Positions 1-6,637 of a DNA stretch of 64,000 bases are shown here, in pieces. The translations under genes and the position numbers were made by a program. Where the stretch lies: IMG/VR virus record IMGVR_UViG_3300035698_029839, positions 62,001 through 126,000 of that record. The stretch is one strand, 5' to 3'. Origin of the DNA: a virus. How positions within the stretch are numbered: position 1 is the first letter of the stretch; each line of letters opens with the position of its first letter. The notes beneath the pieces are model-generated. The model did not search any database. It was not told the DNA's origin and saw nothing but the letters and a program-made list of their open reading frames with translations.

Positions 1-149
1 ATATTCAAGCGGAACCAGAGAATGAAAAATTGATACCTTCTTTTATAAAAAGGTGTTTAGATCTAGATGATAGTTATAAGTTTATAAAAGATTTACCCAT
101 GGTAAAGAGTCATAATGATAAAATTAATACAGATGGTTTTGAGGATTAG
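1..149 (+). CDS. C-terminal end of an unidentified protein (cut by window edge)
   Basis: Only the last 48 codons are present; the frame starts at base 3 and ends with TAG at 147-149. The fragment is charged and has no motif I can name. The next gene starts 25 bases later behind a purine-rich SD at 152-160, so the two are probably co-transcribed. No function can be given from this fragment. Confidence 0.6.
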   Translation, partial: IQAEPENEKLIPSFIKRCLDLDDSYKFIKDLPMVKSHNDKINTDGFED

Positions 150-174
150 TTAAAGGGGGGCAGATATTTAAAAT

Positions 175-723
175 ATGAGTAAAAAAGGGCCAGTAATAAA
201 AAATACTAATAAGAGTCACAATCGTCATGGGAGTAATTGTAACGATAATAGTAGAGTTATAGTTGGCAAATCCCCTGGTGATCATATTCCTTATAGTTGG
301 TCTGTTCAAAAGTCTGTAGAGCATTATATAACTAAATATGAGTTGAAATGTTCTCTTTTACAGTTTCCTAGTAGAGCACCGTGGCAGAAGCTTCTTTCTG
401 ATAACAAAGTATCTAATGAGTTTTTAGATGTTTTTGCTAATAGGGTAATTTGGAGTGCGGTTTGTAGGTATCAAAAATTATCTGAAAAGATTATGGACAA
501 ACATGCTAATCTATTAGATTGGCCAATAGTTTCTTCTTGCCAGAAAATGTCTAAAAGATTTATTTTTAGGCATAAAAAAGAATTAGATATGGATATTGTT
601 AGTAATAGATTTTTGATTACTCAAGAGGATTTAGACCAGTGTGAGAAAGAAGAAAAAGAAAGAGTCGCATTTATGGAAGGCGGCGAGGAGATAGAAGATC
701 GTTTTGATATTTTGGATATGTAG
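175..723 (+). CDS. Hypothetical phage-type protein with 23-residue repeats
   Basis: A 182-residue protein without a recognised catalytic domain. Residues about 88-150 hold three units of about 23 residues, anchored by W93, W116 and M139. The first two units carry a Q-K-(L/M)-S step seven residues after the Trp (Q100, Q123). Repeats of a Trp, two hydrophobics and QxLS occur in many uncharacterised phage proteins. The first 45 residues are polar and low in complexity and the C-terminus is acidic. The SD AAAGGGGGG (152-160) supports the ATG. Function unknown. Confidence 0.7.
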   Translation: MSKKGPVIKNTNKSHNRHGSNCNDNSRVIVGKSPGDHIPYSWSVQKSVEHYITKYELKCSLLQFPSRAPWQKLLSDNKVSNEFLDVFANRVIWSAVCRYQKLSEKIMDKHANLLDWPIVSSCQKMSKRFIFRHKKELDMDIVSNRFLITQEDLDQCEKEEKERVAFMEGGEEIEDRFDILDM

Positions 724-740
724 AAAGGTAAGAAAACAAT

Positions 741-968
741 ATGAAAGAAGAAATGGTTAAATGCCCTATATGTCAAAGAAAAACTAATTCGTCTTTTGTG
801 TGTAATGATTGTTTGAAAGTTACTGAATCTTTTCATAAATGGATGGAATCTCTTAAAAAAGATAGAAAAAAGATGACAGATCAGGGAAGGATGGTTGCTT
901 TAAAGTCAATACTTACGAGAGTTGGAGAGGTAGGACAAAAAACATTGAGAGAATGGGGCACAAAGTAA
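741..968 (+). CDS. Small zinc-ribbon protein
   Basis: A 75-residue protein. C8-x2-C11 and C21-x2-C24 form a four-cysteine zinc ribbon, followed by a basic helical tail of about 50 residues. Such small proteins commonly bind nucleic acid or another protein, but nothing shows the partner. An SD (GAAAGG, about 723-728) lies upstream, and the gene sits 17 bases after the previous one. Both are probably in one early-type operon of small genes. Confidence 0.65.
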   Translation: MKEEMVKCPICQRKTNSSFVCNDCLKVTESFHKWMESLKKDRKKMTDQGRMVALKSILTRVGEVGQKTLREWGTK

Positions 969-1009
969 TATTTATAGATAGATAAAATGGTTAAGGAGGG
1001 TTTGGAATA

Positions 1010-1282
1010 ATGGCAGGAACTGGTCATTTTCAGTCTAATATAGGAGATGATGGAGTAAAAAGATGGAAGTATATTGGTCCTCCTATTGAGATAGTAGAGA
1101 TTCCGTTTGTGGGGGGAGTATTTAATGAGCATACTTATCGAGTAGGGAGATGTTTTTTAACTGATGATTATATTCTAAGATTAGATTTTTCTAATGATGG
1201 ATATATATACATATATGGATATGATAAAATTATGGACGCTATGATATATATAGAGAAAGAAAGGATAAACAATGAAGACTAA
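1010..1282 (+). CDS. Hypothetical protein, 90 residues
   Basis: I do not recognise this protein. It is predicted to be mostly beta, with many Tyr, Ile and Gly residues, no Cys pair, no signal peptide and no membrane helix. The SD AAGGAGG (993-999), ten bases before the ATG, is among the strongest in the window and makes the start secure. It is the last of the first small-gene run before the RHH/HNH pair. Confidence 0.65.
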   Translation: MAGTGHFQSNIGDDGVKRWKYIGPPIEIVEIPFVGGVFNEHTYRVGRCFLTDDYILRLDFSNDGYIYIYGYDKIMDAMIYIEKERINNED

Positions 1283-1325
1283 AAGTTATTATGAAACTTT
1301 AAAAGAAAATAAATAAAGGATTTTG

Positions 1326-1340
1326 TTCTGTAATACAGAA
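1326..1340. promoter_or_regulatory. Palindrome upstream of the RHH gene (candidate operator)
   Basis: A perfect inverted repeat, TTCTGTA-A-TACAGAA, lies 10 bases before the RHH gene. RHH repressors usually bind short palindromes or direct repeats near their own promoter, so this is a plausible autoregulatory site. A weak promoter reading (TTGTTC at 1323-1328, TATATA at 1345-1350, 16-base spacer) would put the palindrome in the spacer. The promoter part is speculative. Confidence 0.4.
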
Positions 1341-1350
1341 ATAATATATA

Positions 1351-1533
1351 ATGAAAAAGAATAAAGAAAAAATGACAGAGGAAATTAGAGTTATGGTTCA
1401 ACCTTCATTATATAAGTCTTTTAAAAAAACCTGTAAGGATGATTATAAAACCATATCAGATGTAATTAGAAATTATATGGTTCAATATTCCAAACAGGAG
1501 AAAAACAATGGGAAGAGTAAAAGATATAAGTAA
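1351..1533 (+). CDS. Ribbon-helix-helix (CopG/Arc-like) DNA-binding protein
   Basis: A 60-residue protein with the RHH pattern. A short beta strand (about residues 10-16, E-I-R-V-M-V) is followed by a helix, a turn and a second helix around S-D-V-I-R-N-Y. RHH dimers insert the strand pair into the major groove and usually repress. The 3' end overlaps the following HNH gene by 26 bases. The same RHH-then-HNH order recurs at 7649-8804, suggesting a travelling pair. No clear SD precedes the ATG, unlike most neighbours. Repression of its own unit through the palindrome at 1326-1340 is inferred. Confidence 0.65.
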   Translation: MKKNKEKMTEEIRVMVQPSLYKSFKKTCKDDYKTISDVIRNYMVQYSKQEKNNGKSKRYK

Positions 1534-2088
1534 TACGAGAGTTAATAAATTATATGTTACAGATAAAAAAGAAATTAGATTTAGTTCTAATAGTAAAAAT
1601 AAAAAAATAGAGTTTCTAGTCAAAGAAGCACTTATTGGTTATGCAGGTGTGATTGTGGAAAGGAATTATGGGTTAGGTCGGATGTGTTAGCAAAAAGAAA
1701 AAGTTGTGGTTGTGATAAACGTGCTGGAGAACTTGGAGATGGAGTAATGGGGGCTGTTTATGCTAGTTATAAAGGAAATGCCAAAAGAAGAAGTATTGAG
1801 TTTGATATATCTAAAGAATTTTTTAAAGAGATAACTAGTAAACTTTGTTATTATTGTGGCTCTCTTCCAAGTAATTATAGGTGTATAAAAAATTATTATG
1901 GAGATTTTAAATATAATGGTATTGATAGAATAGATAATAATATTGGTTATGAAAAAAGTAATTGTGTTCCGTGTTGTAAAAAATGCAATAGAGCGAAGGA
2001 TATAATGTCTAAAGATGAATTTGTAAGTTGGGTTAAAAATATATATAATAATTTGAAAAATAATGGAGTTTTAAATGAAGATAACTGA
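1508..2088 (+). CDS. HNH homing endonuclease, frame broken at an A7 run
   Basis: Read directly, this is two ORFs: 1508-1690 (60 residues) and a piece to 2088. A one-base step back at the seven A's at 1601-1607 joins them. The upstream part of the second frame then encodes a cysteine-rich segment (W-L-C-R-C-D-C-G, then K-S-C-G-C) that neither ORF alone contains in full. This segment is typical of phage HNH endonucleases. The C-terminal half has the HNH core: C-Y-Y-C-G, then I-D-R-I-D-N-N-x-G-Y and N-C-V-P-C-C-x-x-C-N-R-A-K. Such enzymes cut DNA and spread themselves. The break may be real decay, slippage on the A run, or a homopolymer sequencing error. Confidence 0.7.
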
Positions 2089-2593
2089 TAAATATATATT
2101 TTTTTATGGTGGAGTTTTTTCACAATGGGCAGGGAAAAGTTTTATATTAGATGGGAGTCTTTTTGGCACAGCGGAGCAGTATATGATGTATAGAAAAGCT
2201 AAACTTTTTGGGGATCATGAATCTGCCAAAAAGATATGGAGTTCTGGAGATCCTGCAAAACAAAAAGCATTGGGAAGAAAAGTAAAAAATTTCGATAAAG
2301 ATAAATGGGAAGCAATAGCAAAGACTGTTGTTTATGAAGCAAACTGGGCTAAATTTACTCAACATAAAGATTTGCAAAAGCAATTGTTAGATACAGATGA
2401 AAAAATAATAGTTGAGGCAAGTCCTTCGGATTGTATATGGGGAGTTGGTTTGTGGGCTAATGATCCTAAGATATTAGATTCTAAAAATTGGAGAGGAACT
2501 AATTGGTTGGGTGAGGCTATAATGGAAGTAAGAAGTGTTTTAAAACAATTAAATAGTACGAATGATAATCCAGATTTAAAAATAACGTGTTAA
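2075..2593 (+). CDS. NADAR-family ADP-ribose-related hydrolase (YbiA-like)
   Basis: A 172-residue protein with the NADAR signature: F-Y-G-G-x-F-S-Q-W near residues 10-18, A-E-Q-Y-M-M-Y-R-K-A at 33-42, D119 before I-W-G-x-G-L at 121-126, and N-W-R-G-x-N-W-L-G-E-A near 140-150. Family members act as N-glycosidases on ADP-ribose-like or riboflavin-precursor compounds. Some reverse ADP-ribosylation of guanine in DNA as partners of DarT1 toxins. Phage copies could counter NAD-based or DarT-type defence, but no DarT is present here. It overlaps the HNH gene by 14 bases and has GGAG at 2064-2067. Confidence 0.85.
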   Translation: MKITDKYIFFYGGVFSQWAGKSFILDGSLFGTAEQYMMYRKAKLFGDHESAKKIWSSGDPAKQKALGRKVKNFDKDKWEAIAKTVVYEANWAKFTQHKDLQKQLLDTDEKIIVEASPSDCIWGVGLWANDPKILDSKNWRGTNWLGEAIMEVRSVLKQLNSTNDNPDLKITC

Positions 2594-2605
2594 AGGAGAA
2601 ATAAA

Positions 2606-2875
2606 ATGGCAGATAGTCAAAAAGAGACAGAGAAAGTAACAGAGAAAAAGAAAAAAGTTGGGATAGAGATTCATGGCCCTACAATTTTACATGGGAAGAG
2701 AGCTAGATTCATGAGGGGCGAGAATGAGGTAGTAGGTGTTTTGTTAGCAAATGATCATCAAGTTAATTCTGATAAATTTGTATTTCAATTTGTTGATAAA
2801 AATGGGACAACATGCGTTAGTCCTCTTACGAGTGATGAATTAAAGAATATTGATGAAGCATTAGTGGATTTTTAA
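2606..2875 (+). CDS. Hypothetical protein with charged N-terminus
   Basis: An 89-residue protein. The first 17 residues are lysine/glutamate-rich and probably disordered. The rest looks like a small beta domain (G-I-E-I-H-G-P, V-V-G-V-L-L, F-V-F-Q-F-V). I recognise no family. A strong SD (AAAGGAG, 2592-2598) precedes the ATG. The stop is one base before the next gene, which suggests translational coupling with the receiver-domain protein. Confidence 0.6.
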   Translation: MADSQKETEKVTEKKKKVGIEIHGPTILHGKRARFMRGENEVVGVLLANDHQVNSDKFVFQFVDKNGTTCVSPLTSDELKNIDEALVDF

Positions 2876-2876
2876 T

Positions 2877-3260
2877 ATGGATAAGAATGTTCTTGATATT
2901 TTTATTTTAGAAGATAGCCCAGAAAGGATAAAGTGGTTCCAGCAATTTTTTGGAGATAGTAATTTAGTTCATACTAAAGATGTTAAAACTGCTTGCGATG
3001 AGTTAAGAACTAAAGATTATGATCTTGTATTTTTAGACAGAGATCTTGGTCATCCCAAAGAGAATGGGGAGGATGTTGCATGGGTTATGAAGGAAGAACA
3101 ATTATGCAAGAATGCTTGTGTTATTGTTCATACAGTTAATCCTCGCGGACAAAGAAATATTAAAAAATATTTGGGAGAGTATCATAAGAATTTCCATATT
3201 ATTAATTTTACCCAATTGAGAAAAATGAAAAGATCTGATTTTCAAATATCAGGTTCTTAA
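2877..3260 (+). CDS. Cyclic-phosphate receiver (cREC)-type domain protein
   Basis: A 127-residue stand-alone receiver-like fold. Acidic residues E12-D13 follow strand 1, F-L-D-R-D-L-G-H lies at 52-59 (D54, D56), and V-H-T-x-N-P-x-G follows at about 84-91. The D-x-D-L-G plus H-(S/T)-x-N-P-x-G combination separates the cREC family from ordinary response regulators. Comparative genomics has linked that family to processing of cyclic phosphate ends in RNA repair. There is no output domain or partner kinase. RlaP, another predicted RNA-repair protein, is at 62669. The 3' end overlaps the convergent NeuB-like gene by 12 bases, without a visible terminator. Confidence 0.7.
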   Translation: MDKNVLDIFILEDSPERIKWFQQFFGDSNLVHTKDVKTACDELRTKDYDLVFLDRDLGHPKENGEDVAWVMKEEQLCKNACVIVHTVNPRGQRNIKKYLGEYHKNFHIINFTQLRKMKRSDFQISGS

Positions 3261-4085
3261 TTTATCTCTTTGCTCTTTTTCAATTTCATCGAGTTTGTCA
3301 GGTTTATATTTTAAAGTTTTAGATATAGCCTTTAAATCTCTAATAACTTTAGAAAGGCCTTGTGGTTCCAAGCTGCAAGCTGAGTCCGTATGCAAAAATG
3401 TGCGATCATCTATAAAGTGCGTTTCAAAATATGTGGCTCCTAAAGTATATGCTACGGGGAAGATAGCAATTCCAAGAGAGTGATTACTATATCCTACTTT
3501 AGGGAATATTTTTTTTATATTTTCTATTTCTTTTAAGTAGGTTTGTTCGAAGGGAACGGGATAGCCGCTAACACAACTATAAATAACAACTTTATCTTTG
3601 TAGGGAAGTAGTTTTTTATAAAGTTCTTCTCGTTCTTTTTTAGAGGTCATTCCTGTAGAGATATGTACTTCTCCTTTATAATCATTTAATAATAGATTTA
3701 TGATTTCACGATTGTGGTTGCAAGCAGAAGGTATTTTTATAAATTTAGGATTTATATTAATTATTTCTTTTGTCGAGGCTATGTCCCACACGCTCGTGGA
3801 GTAATCTATTTCTATATTTTCACAATATTCTTTTAACTCTTTGTGTTCTTCTATAGATAGTTCTAAATTTAATCTATGTTGAAGATATGTTTCCCCATAA
3901 GAGAATAATTGATTTGGATGGGGTTTGTTCCATAGTTCTTTCTTAACAGATTTGTAAGGATTTCTTTTTTGTGTTTTTAAGATATTAGCTCCTGCTAATT
4001 TGGCTAATTTGGCTAATTTCTTAGCTCTTTCTAGTGATCCGATATGAGTCCCACCTATTTCTGCTATAAAAGTAAAGTTGTTCAT
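3249..4085 (-). CDS. NeuB-family ulosonic acid synthase, SAF domain absent
   Basis: NeuB enzymes condense phosphoenolpyruvate with an N-acyl hexosamine (or its phosphate) to make nine-carbon acids such as sialic acid. This 278-residue protein has the TIM-barrel landmarks: A-E-I-G-G-T-H-I-G-S at about 7-16, I-K-I-P-S-A, H-I-S-T-G-M, V-G-Y-S-N-H-S-x-G, and a late E-T-H-F followed by D and S-L-E-P. The usual C-terminal antifreeze-like (SAF) domain of full-length NeuB (about 340 residues) is missing. An upstream in-frame ATG gives 290 residues, but the SD AAAGGAG (revcomp 4091-4097) selects 4085. It is the only minus-strand gene here and faces KdsC (4227) across a 140-base divergent gap. Confidence 0.8.
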   Translation of the reverse strand: MNNFTFIAEIGGTHIGSLERAKKLAKLAKLAGANILKTQKRNPYKSVKKELWNKPHPNQLFSYGETYLQHRLNLELSIEEHKELKEYCENIEIDYSTSVWDIASTKEIININPKFIKIPSACNHNREIINLLLNDYKGEVHISTGMTSKKEREELYKKLLPYKDKVVIYSCVSGYPVPFEQTYLKEIENIKKIFPKVGYSNHSLGIAIFPVAYTLGATYFETHFIDDRTFLHTDSACSLEPQGLSKVIRDLKAISKTLKYKPDKLDEIEKEQRDKLRT

Positions 4086-4100
4086 ATTTCTCCTTTTTAT

Positions 4101-4117
4101 CGATATATTATATATCG
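4101..4117. promoter_or_regulatory. 17-base palindrome in the divergent gap
   Basis: A perfect inverted repeat, CGATATAT-T-ATATATCG, lies 16 bases upstream of the minus-strand NeuB start. A near-identical palindrome sits at the same relative place at 28892-28909. Read on the minus strand it contains TATAAT, so it could be an operator over a promoter or a leader hairpin. Regulation is inferred. Confidence 0.45.
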
Positions 4118-4138
4118 TCAAAAAGTGAAAAATACTAT

Positions 4139-4166
4139 TTGAAAGTGATTGTGAAACGAATATAAT
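4139..4166 (+). promoter_or_regulatory. Sigma70-type promoter (TTGAAA, 16, TATAAT)
   Basis: TTGAAA (4139-4144) and TATAAT (4161-4166) are separated by 16 bases, with about 60 bases to the KdsC-like start. The element at 62586-62613 shares not only the two boxes but also TTTGAAAGTGA and AACGAAT, implying a common promoter class. It probably drives the genes from 4227 on. Confidence 0.65.
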
Positions 4167-4226
4167 GTATTTATAGATATGGTTGAAAAAGTTATTTTAA
4201 CATAAGTCTTTATTATCTGGTGATTT

Positions 4227-4796
4227 ATGATTAGTTTTAGTGATATAAAAGTTTGTTTTATAGATATTGATGGTACATTGACTAATGGCATATATCAAAT
4301 TTCTGAAAATGGAGTAGTTACAAAATCTTTTTATACAAGGGATTTTTATGCTATTGAGAGAATAATGAAAGCAGGTATAAAGGTTGTTATATTAACTCAA
4401 TCTCATGATGGTGTGATATACAAGCAAATAGAAAGAATTTGCAATCATTCTGATTATTGGAGAGATTGTTATGAAGAAAATGGGCAGTTAACTATTTTTA
4501 CAGGAATAAAAAATAAAGAATATGTTGTAGAGATTTGTTTGCAAGCAGAAGAATTAAAATGGGATAATGTTGCTTATATAGGCGATGCTGAAAATGATGT
4601 GGGATGTATGAAAAAATCATTATATATAGGTTGTCCTAAAGATGCTATTGATGATGTGATTAGTGAGGTGGAAGATAAAAAACTTGAAGAGGTAGAGGGA
4701 GAAGGATGGAGATCTACATTTAATGGTGGTAAGGGTGCTGTTCATGAAATATGTTTAAAAATTTTAAGGGAAAAAAGTGAGAATTTTAAAACCTAA
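4227..4796 (+). CDS. KdsC/NeuA-C-type HAD sugar-acid phosphatase
   Basis: A 189-residue C0-cap HAD phosphatase. The nucleophile motif is D13-I-D15-G-T. Motif II is I-L-T-Q-S near residue 55, and motif IV is G119-D120-A-E-N-D124. A late G-G-K-G-A-V-H-E-I segment is typical of KdsC-like tetramers. KdsC hydrolyses KDO-8-phosphate; relatives act on sialic-acid-9-phosphate. With NeuB- and KdsB-like genes present, it likely removes phosphate from an ulosonic acid before CMP activation. The exact substrate cannot be read. The start is supported only by GGTGA. It overlaps the next gene by 20 bases. Confidence 0.8.
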   Translation: MISFSDIKVCFIDIDGTLTNGIYQISENGVVTKSFYTRDFYAIERIMKAGIKVVILTQSHDGVIYKQIERICNHSDYWRDCYEENGQLTIFTGIKNKEYVVEICLQAEELKWDNVAYIGDAENDVGCMKKSLYIGCPKDAIDDVISEVEDKKLEEVEGEGWRSTFNGGKGAVHEICLKILREKSENFKT

Positions 4797-5121
4797 TACA
4801 GGCGAAAAAGTTGTTCCAATTGCTAAGTATCATGTATATATTTTTGCGACAGATACTAAGAATAAGTTTTTTCTAAAAGAAATAAAAGTTGATCATGGAC
4901 AACATACTTGGGAATGGGTTTCATTAAGGACAGATCGTTTTATTGATATAACTAATATAAGTGGTAATTATTGTTCTTTTGATCACGCTATCAATAAGGC
5001 AGTCAATGATCCCTATAGTACAGTTTATGAATTTGATAATTTTGATGAAGTGTTTAGTAATTGGGAAGATATTAAGTATGTTGATAGTATAATAACTATT
5101 TACACTAGCGTAGATAGTTGA
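4777..5121 (+). CDS. Hypothetical protein, 114 residues
   Basis: I recognise no family. The protein looks alpha/beta, with several aromatic strands (Y-H-V-Y-I-F-A, W-E-W-V) and an acidic C-terminus rich in Asp and Tyr. It starts with GTG inside the end of the phosphatase gene, with AAGGG about eight bases upstream, so it is translationally coupled to it. No signal peptide or membrane helix is seen. The coupling suggests, but does not show, a role with the sugar-acid phosphatase. Confidence 0.55.
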   Translation: MRILKPNTGEKVVPIAKYHVYIFATDTKNKFFLKEIKVDHGQHTWEWVSLRTDRFIDITNISGNYCSFDHAINKAVNDPYSTVYEFDNFDEVFSNWEDIKYVDSIITIYTSVDS

Positions 5122-5135
5122 AAGAAAATAGAAAT

Positions 5136-5154
5136 TTAATTAAAAGTTAATTAA
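5136..5154. repeat. TTAATTAA pair with 3-base spacer (hairpin or operator)
   Basis: TTAATTAA-AAG-TTAATTAA is both a direct and an inverted repeat, and it abuts the SD (AAGGAAAGG, 5153-5161) of the next gene. Folding could hide the SD, or the site could bind a protein. It is A+T-only apart from one base, so chance is possible. Confidence 0.35.
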
Positions 5155-5168
5155 GGAAAGGATTTGAT

Positions 5169-5558
5169 ATGAGTTCATATCATGTTGTAGAGGTCGGTTT
5201 TAAAGATGAGTCATTGTTAATTCAATCTCTTAAGGAGTTAGGTTATGCTCCAACCATGCATAAAGAAGGGGTTCAATTATCTAATAGCTACAGTAAAAGT
5301 GCAGCTAAGGTTCAGATTGTTGTCCCTAAGTCACAATTTAATGGATCTTATGGAGATCTGGGTTTTGAGAAAACTAAAAAGGGTTTTACAATGCATGCAG
5401 ACCATATAGATATTTCAAAATTTAATTTAAAAGGTCTTAATAAGACATATGCAGAGAACAAATTGAAAAGATTTGTTAGTAGTACTGCACGATTTAACGT
5501 GTTCTCTCGTAGAGAAAAAGAAAATGGTCAGGTAGAGGTTCAATTGAGATTACAATAG
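5169..5558 (+). CDS. DUF1257/Ycf35-like protein
   Basis: A 129-residue protein resembling the DUF1257 family, which includes plastid/cyanobacterial Ycf35. The first 25 residues have the F-K-D-E-x-x-L-x-x-x-L-K-E-L-G-Y pattern. The middle has K-V-Q-I-V-V followed by D-L-G-F-E and a K-G-F strand. The C-terminus has Y-A-E-N-K, then an R-F strand ending in E-V-Q-L-R-L. The family function is not established; members occur in cyanobacteria, planctomycetes and phages. SD AAGGAAAGG is clear. The assignment is by pattern only. Confidence 0.55.
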   Translation: MSSYHVVEVGFKDESLLIQSLKELGYAPTMHKEGVQLSNSYSKSAAKVQIVVPKSQFNGSYGDLGFEKTKKGFTMHADHIDISKFNLKGLNKTYAENKLKRFVSSTARFNVFSRREKENGQVEVQLRLQ

Positions 5559-5573
5559 TTGTAGGAGTGGTAT

Positions 5574-6272
5574 ATGTCTAAGATTAAAGGCAAAGCAAGA
5601 GCAAACGCTAATAGAAAAAAGAAAAATAAACAAAAAAATGATTTTTTCTTAAGACGGAAATCTCTCATAAAAGAAATTAGGAAATATGATGATCCCGCAT
5701 TAGTATATAAGTGCGAGGTAGTTTCTGAGAGCGATAGTGATATAAAAAATATCTTTAAGAAAATGAAACAAGTTCTTAATGTTACTGATAATGGAGTTGG
5801 TTTGGCTGCTTCTCAAATCGGAGTACTTAAAACAATGGTTATTATAAAGCCAGATTCTAATTCCGCTAGCATAACGTGCATGATTAATCCTGAGATAGTT
5901 TCTCATTCAGAAGAAATGAAATTTGGACGCGAGGGATGTCTTTCTTATCCAGAAACATTTGCTTTTATAGAGAGATTTACTTCGATTAAAATTTCTTATT
6001 TTGATGAAGAGTGGAAGAATCATGTTGTAGAATATAAAGAGGGTGATATTCTTGGGATTGTTGTTCAGCACGAATTAGAGCATCTTAGCTTCGGCCATTG
6101 CCAGGTTTATGGGTGGTGGAAAGATCCAGAAGGTAAGAAAAAAGAGTTAGAAGAAAGAATGAAAAAGAAAGAAGAAACTCAAGAATCATCTTCAAGTTAT
6201 GCGATAGAAGAATCTGAAGATAGAAAAAGAGAAAAAGAAGAGGAGGAGAAAAAAGAGAAAAAGAATGATTAA
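5574..6272 (+). CDS. def: Peptide deformylase with charged tails
   Basis: The enzyme removes the N-formyl group from new proteins. All three metal-site motifs are present: G74-V-G-L-A-A-S-Q81, E120-G-C122-L-S124 and H166-E-L-E-H170. The usual third motif is H-E-x-D-H, so Glu replaces Asp, although the two His ligands and catalytic Glu are kept. The core (about 30-195) is flanked by a 25-residue Lys/Arg/Asn tail and a 35-residue Glu/Lys tail, making 232 residues against about 130-170 for phage enzymes. Peptide deformylases are known in marine phages. It overlaps the next gene by 8 bases. Confidence 0.9.
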   Translation: MSKIKGKARANANRKKKNKQKNDFFLRRKSLIKEIRKYDDPALVYKCEVVSESDSDIKNIFKKMKQVLNVTDNGVGLAASQIGVLKTMVIIKPDSNSASITCMINPEIVSHSEEMKFGREGCLSYPETFAFIERFTSIKISYFDEEWKNHVVEYKEGDILGIVVQHELEHLSFGHCQVYGWWKDPEGKKKELEERMKKKEETQESSSSYAIEESEDRKREKEEEEKKEKKND

Positions 6273-6606
6273 ATCTATAAATGATGACAAATGGTTTGGG
6301 ATTCAAACTCCTGATAATATAGTGTGGTGGATAACAAATGATGAACATGATTCATGGATGACGTTTTTTTGTCGTGATACATCTAAAGGAGGAGCTGCAT
6401 ATCATCATTTGCCTATAGCAGAAGCAATAAGAGCTTATGAGTCCATTGGGTATAAGTGTGTAGAACTTGAAGTTACTATTAAAGAGAAAAAATTATTTAG
6501 AGAAGAATGTATTACTTGTGATCATATGGTTAAGGGAGAAAAGGGAGAAGCATGTTGTGATAGAGAAATCTGTAAATTTGAAGAGAATGATGGTATTTCT
6601 TCTTGA
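6265..6606 (+). CDS. Hypothetical protein with C-terminal cysteine cluster
   Basis: A 113-residue protein. The N-terminal half is rich in Trp and aromatic residues (D-D-K-W-F-G, V-W-W-I, W-M-T-F-F). The last 30 residues hold C-x2-C, C-C and a further C in an otherwise charged segment, possibly binding zinc or an iron-sulfur cluster. No family is recognised. It overlaps the deformylase gene by 8 bases, and its stop codon abuts the -35 box of the next transcription unit. Confidence 0.6.
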   Translation: MIKSINDDKWFGIQTPDNIVWWITNDEHDSWMTFFCRDTSKGGAAYHHLPIAEAIRAYESIGYKCVELEVTIKEKKLFREECITCDHMVKGEKGEACCDREICKFEENDGISS

Positions 6607-6631
6607 CAATTATCTTAAAATATGATATAAT
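6603..6631 (+). promoter_or_regulatory. Perfect sigma70 consensus promoter
   Basis: TTGACA (6603-6608), a 17-base spacer and TATAAT (6626-6631) match the bacterial housekeeping consensus at all 12 positions and at optimal spacing. The start codon begins seven bases after the last base of the -10 box, so transcription should start at or within a base or two of the ATG. Confidence 0.9.
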
Positions 6632-6637
6632 ACTGTA

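Noticed and set aside
1271-1315. 14-codon ORF (ATG to TAA) after the gene at 1010
   Set aside because: Too short to support and has no homology I can see; overlaps the previous gene's end.
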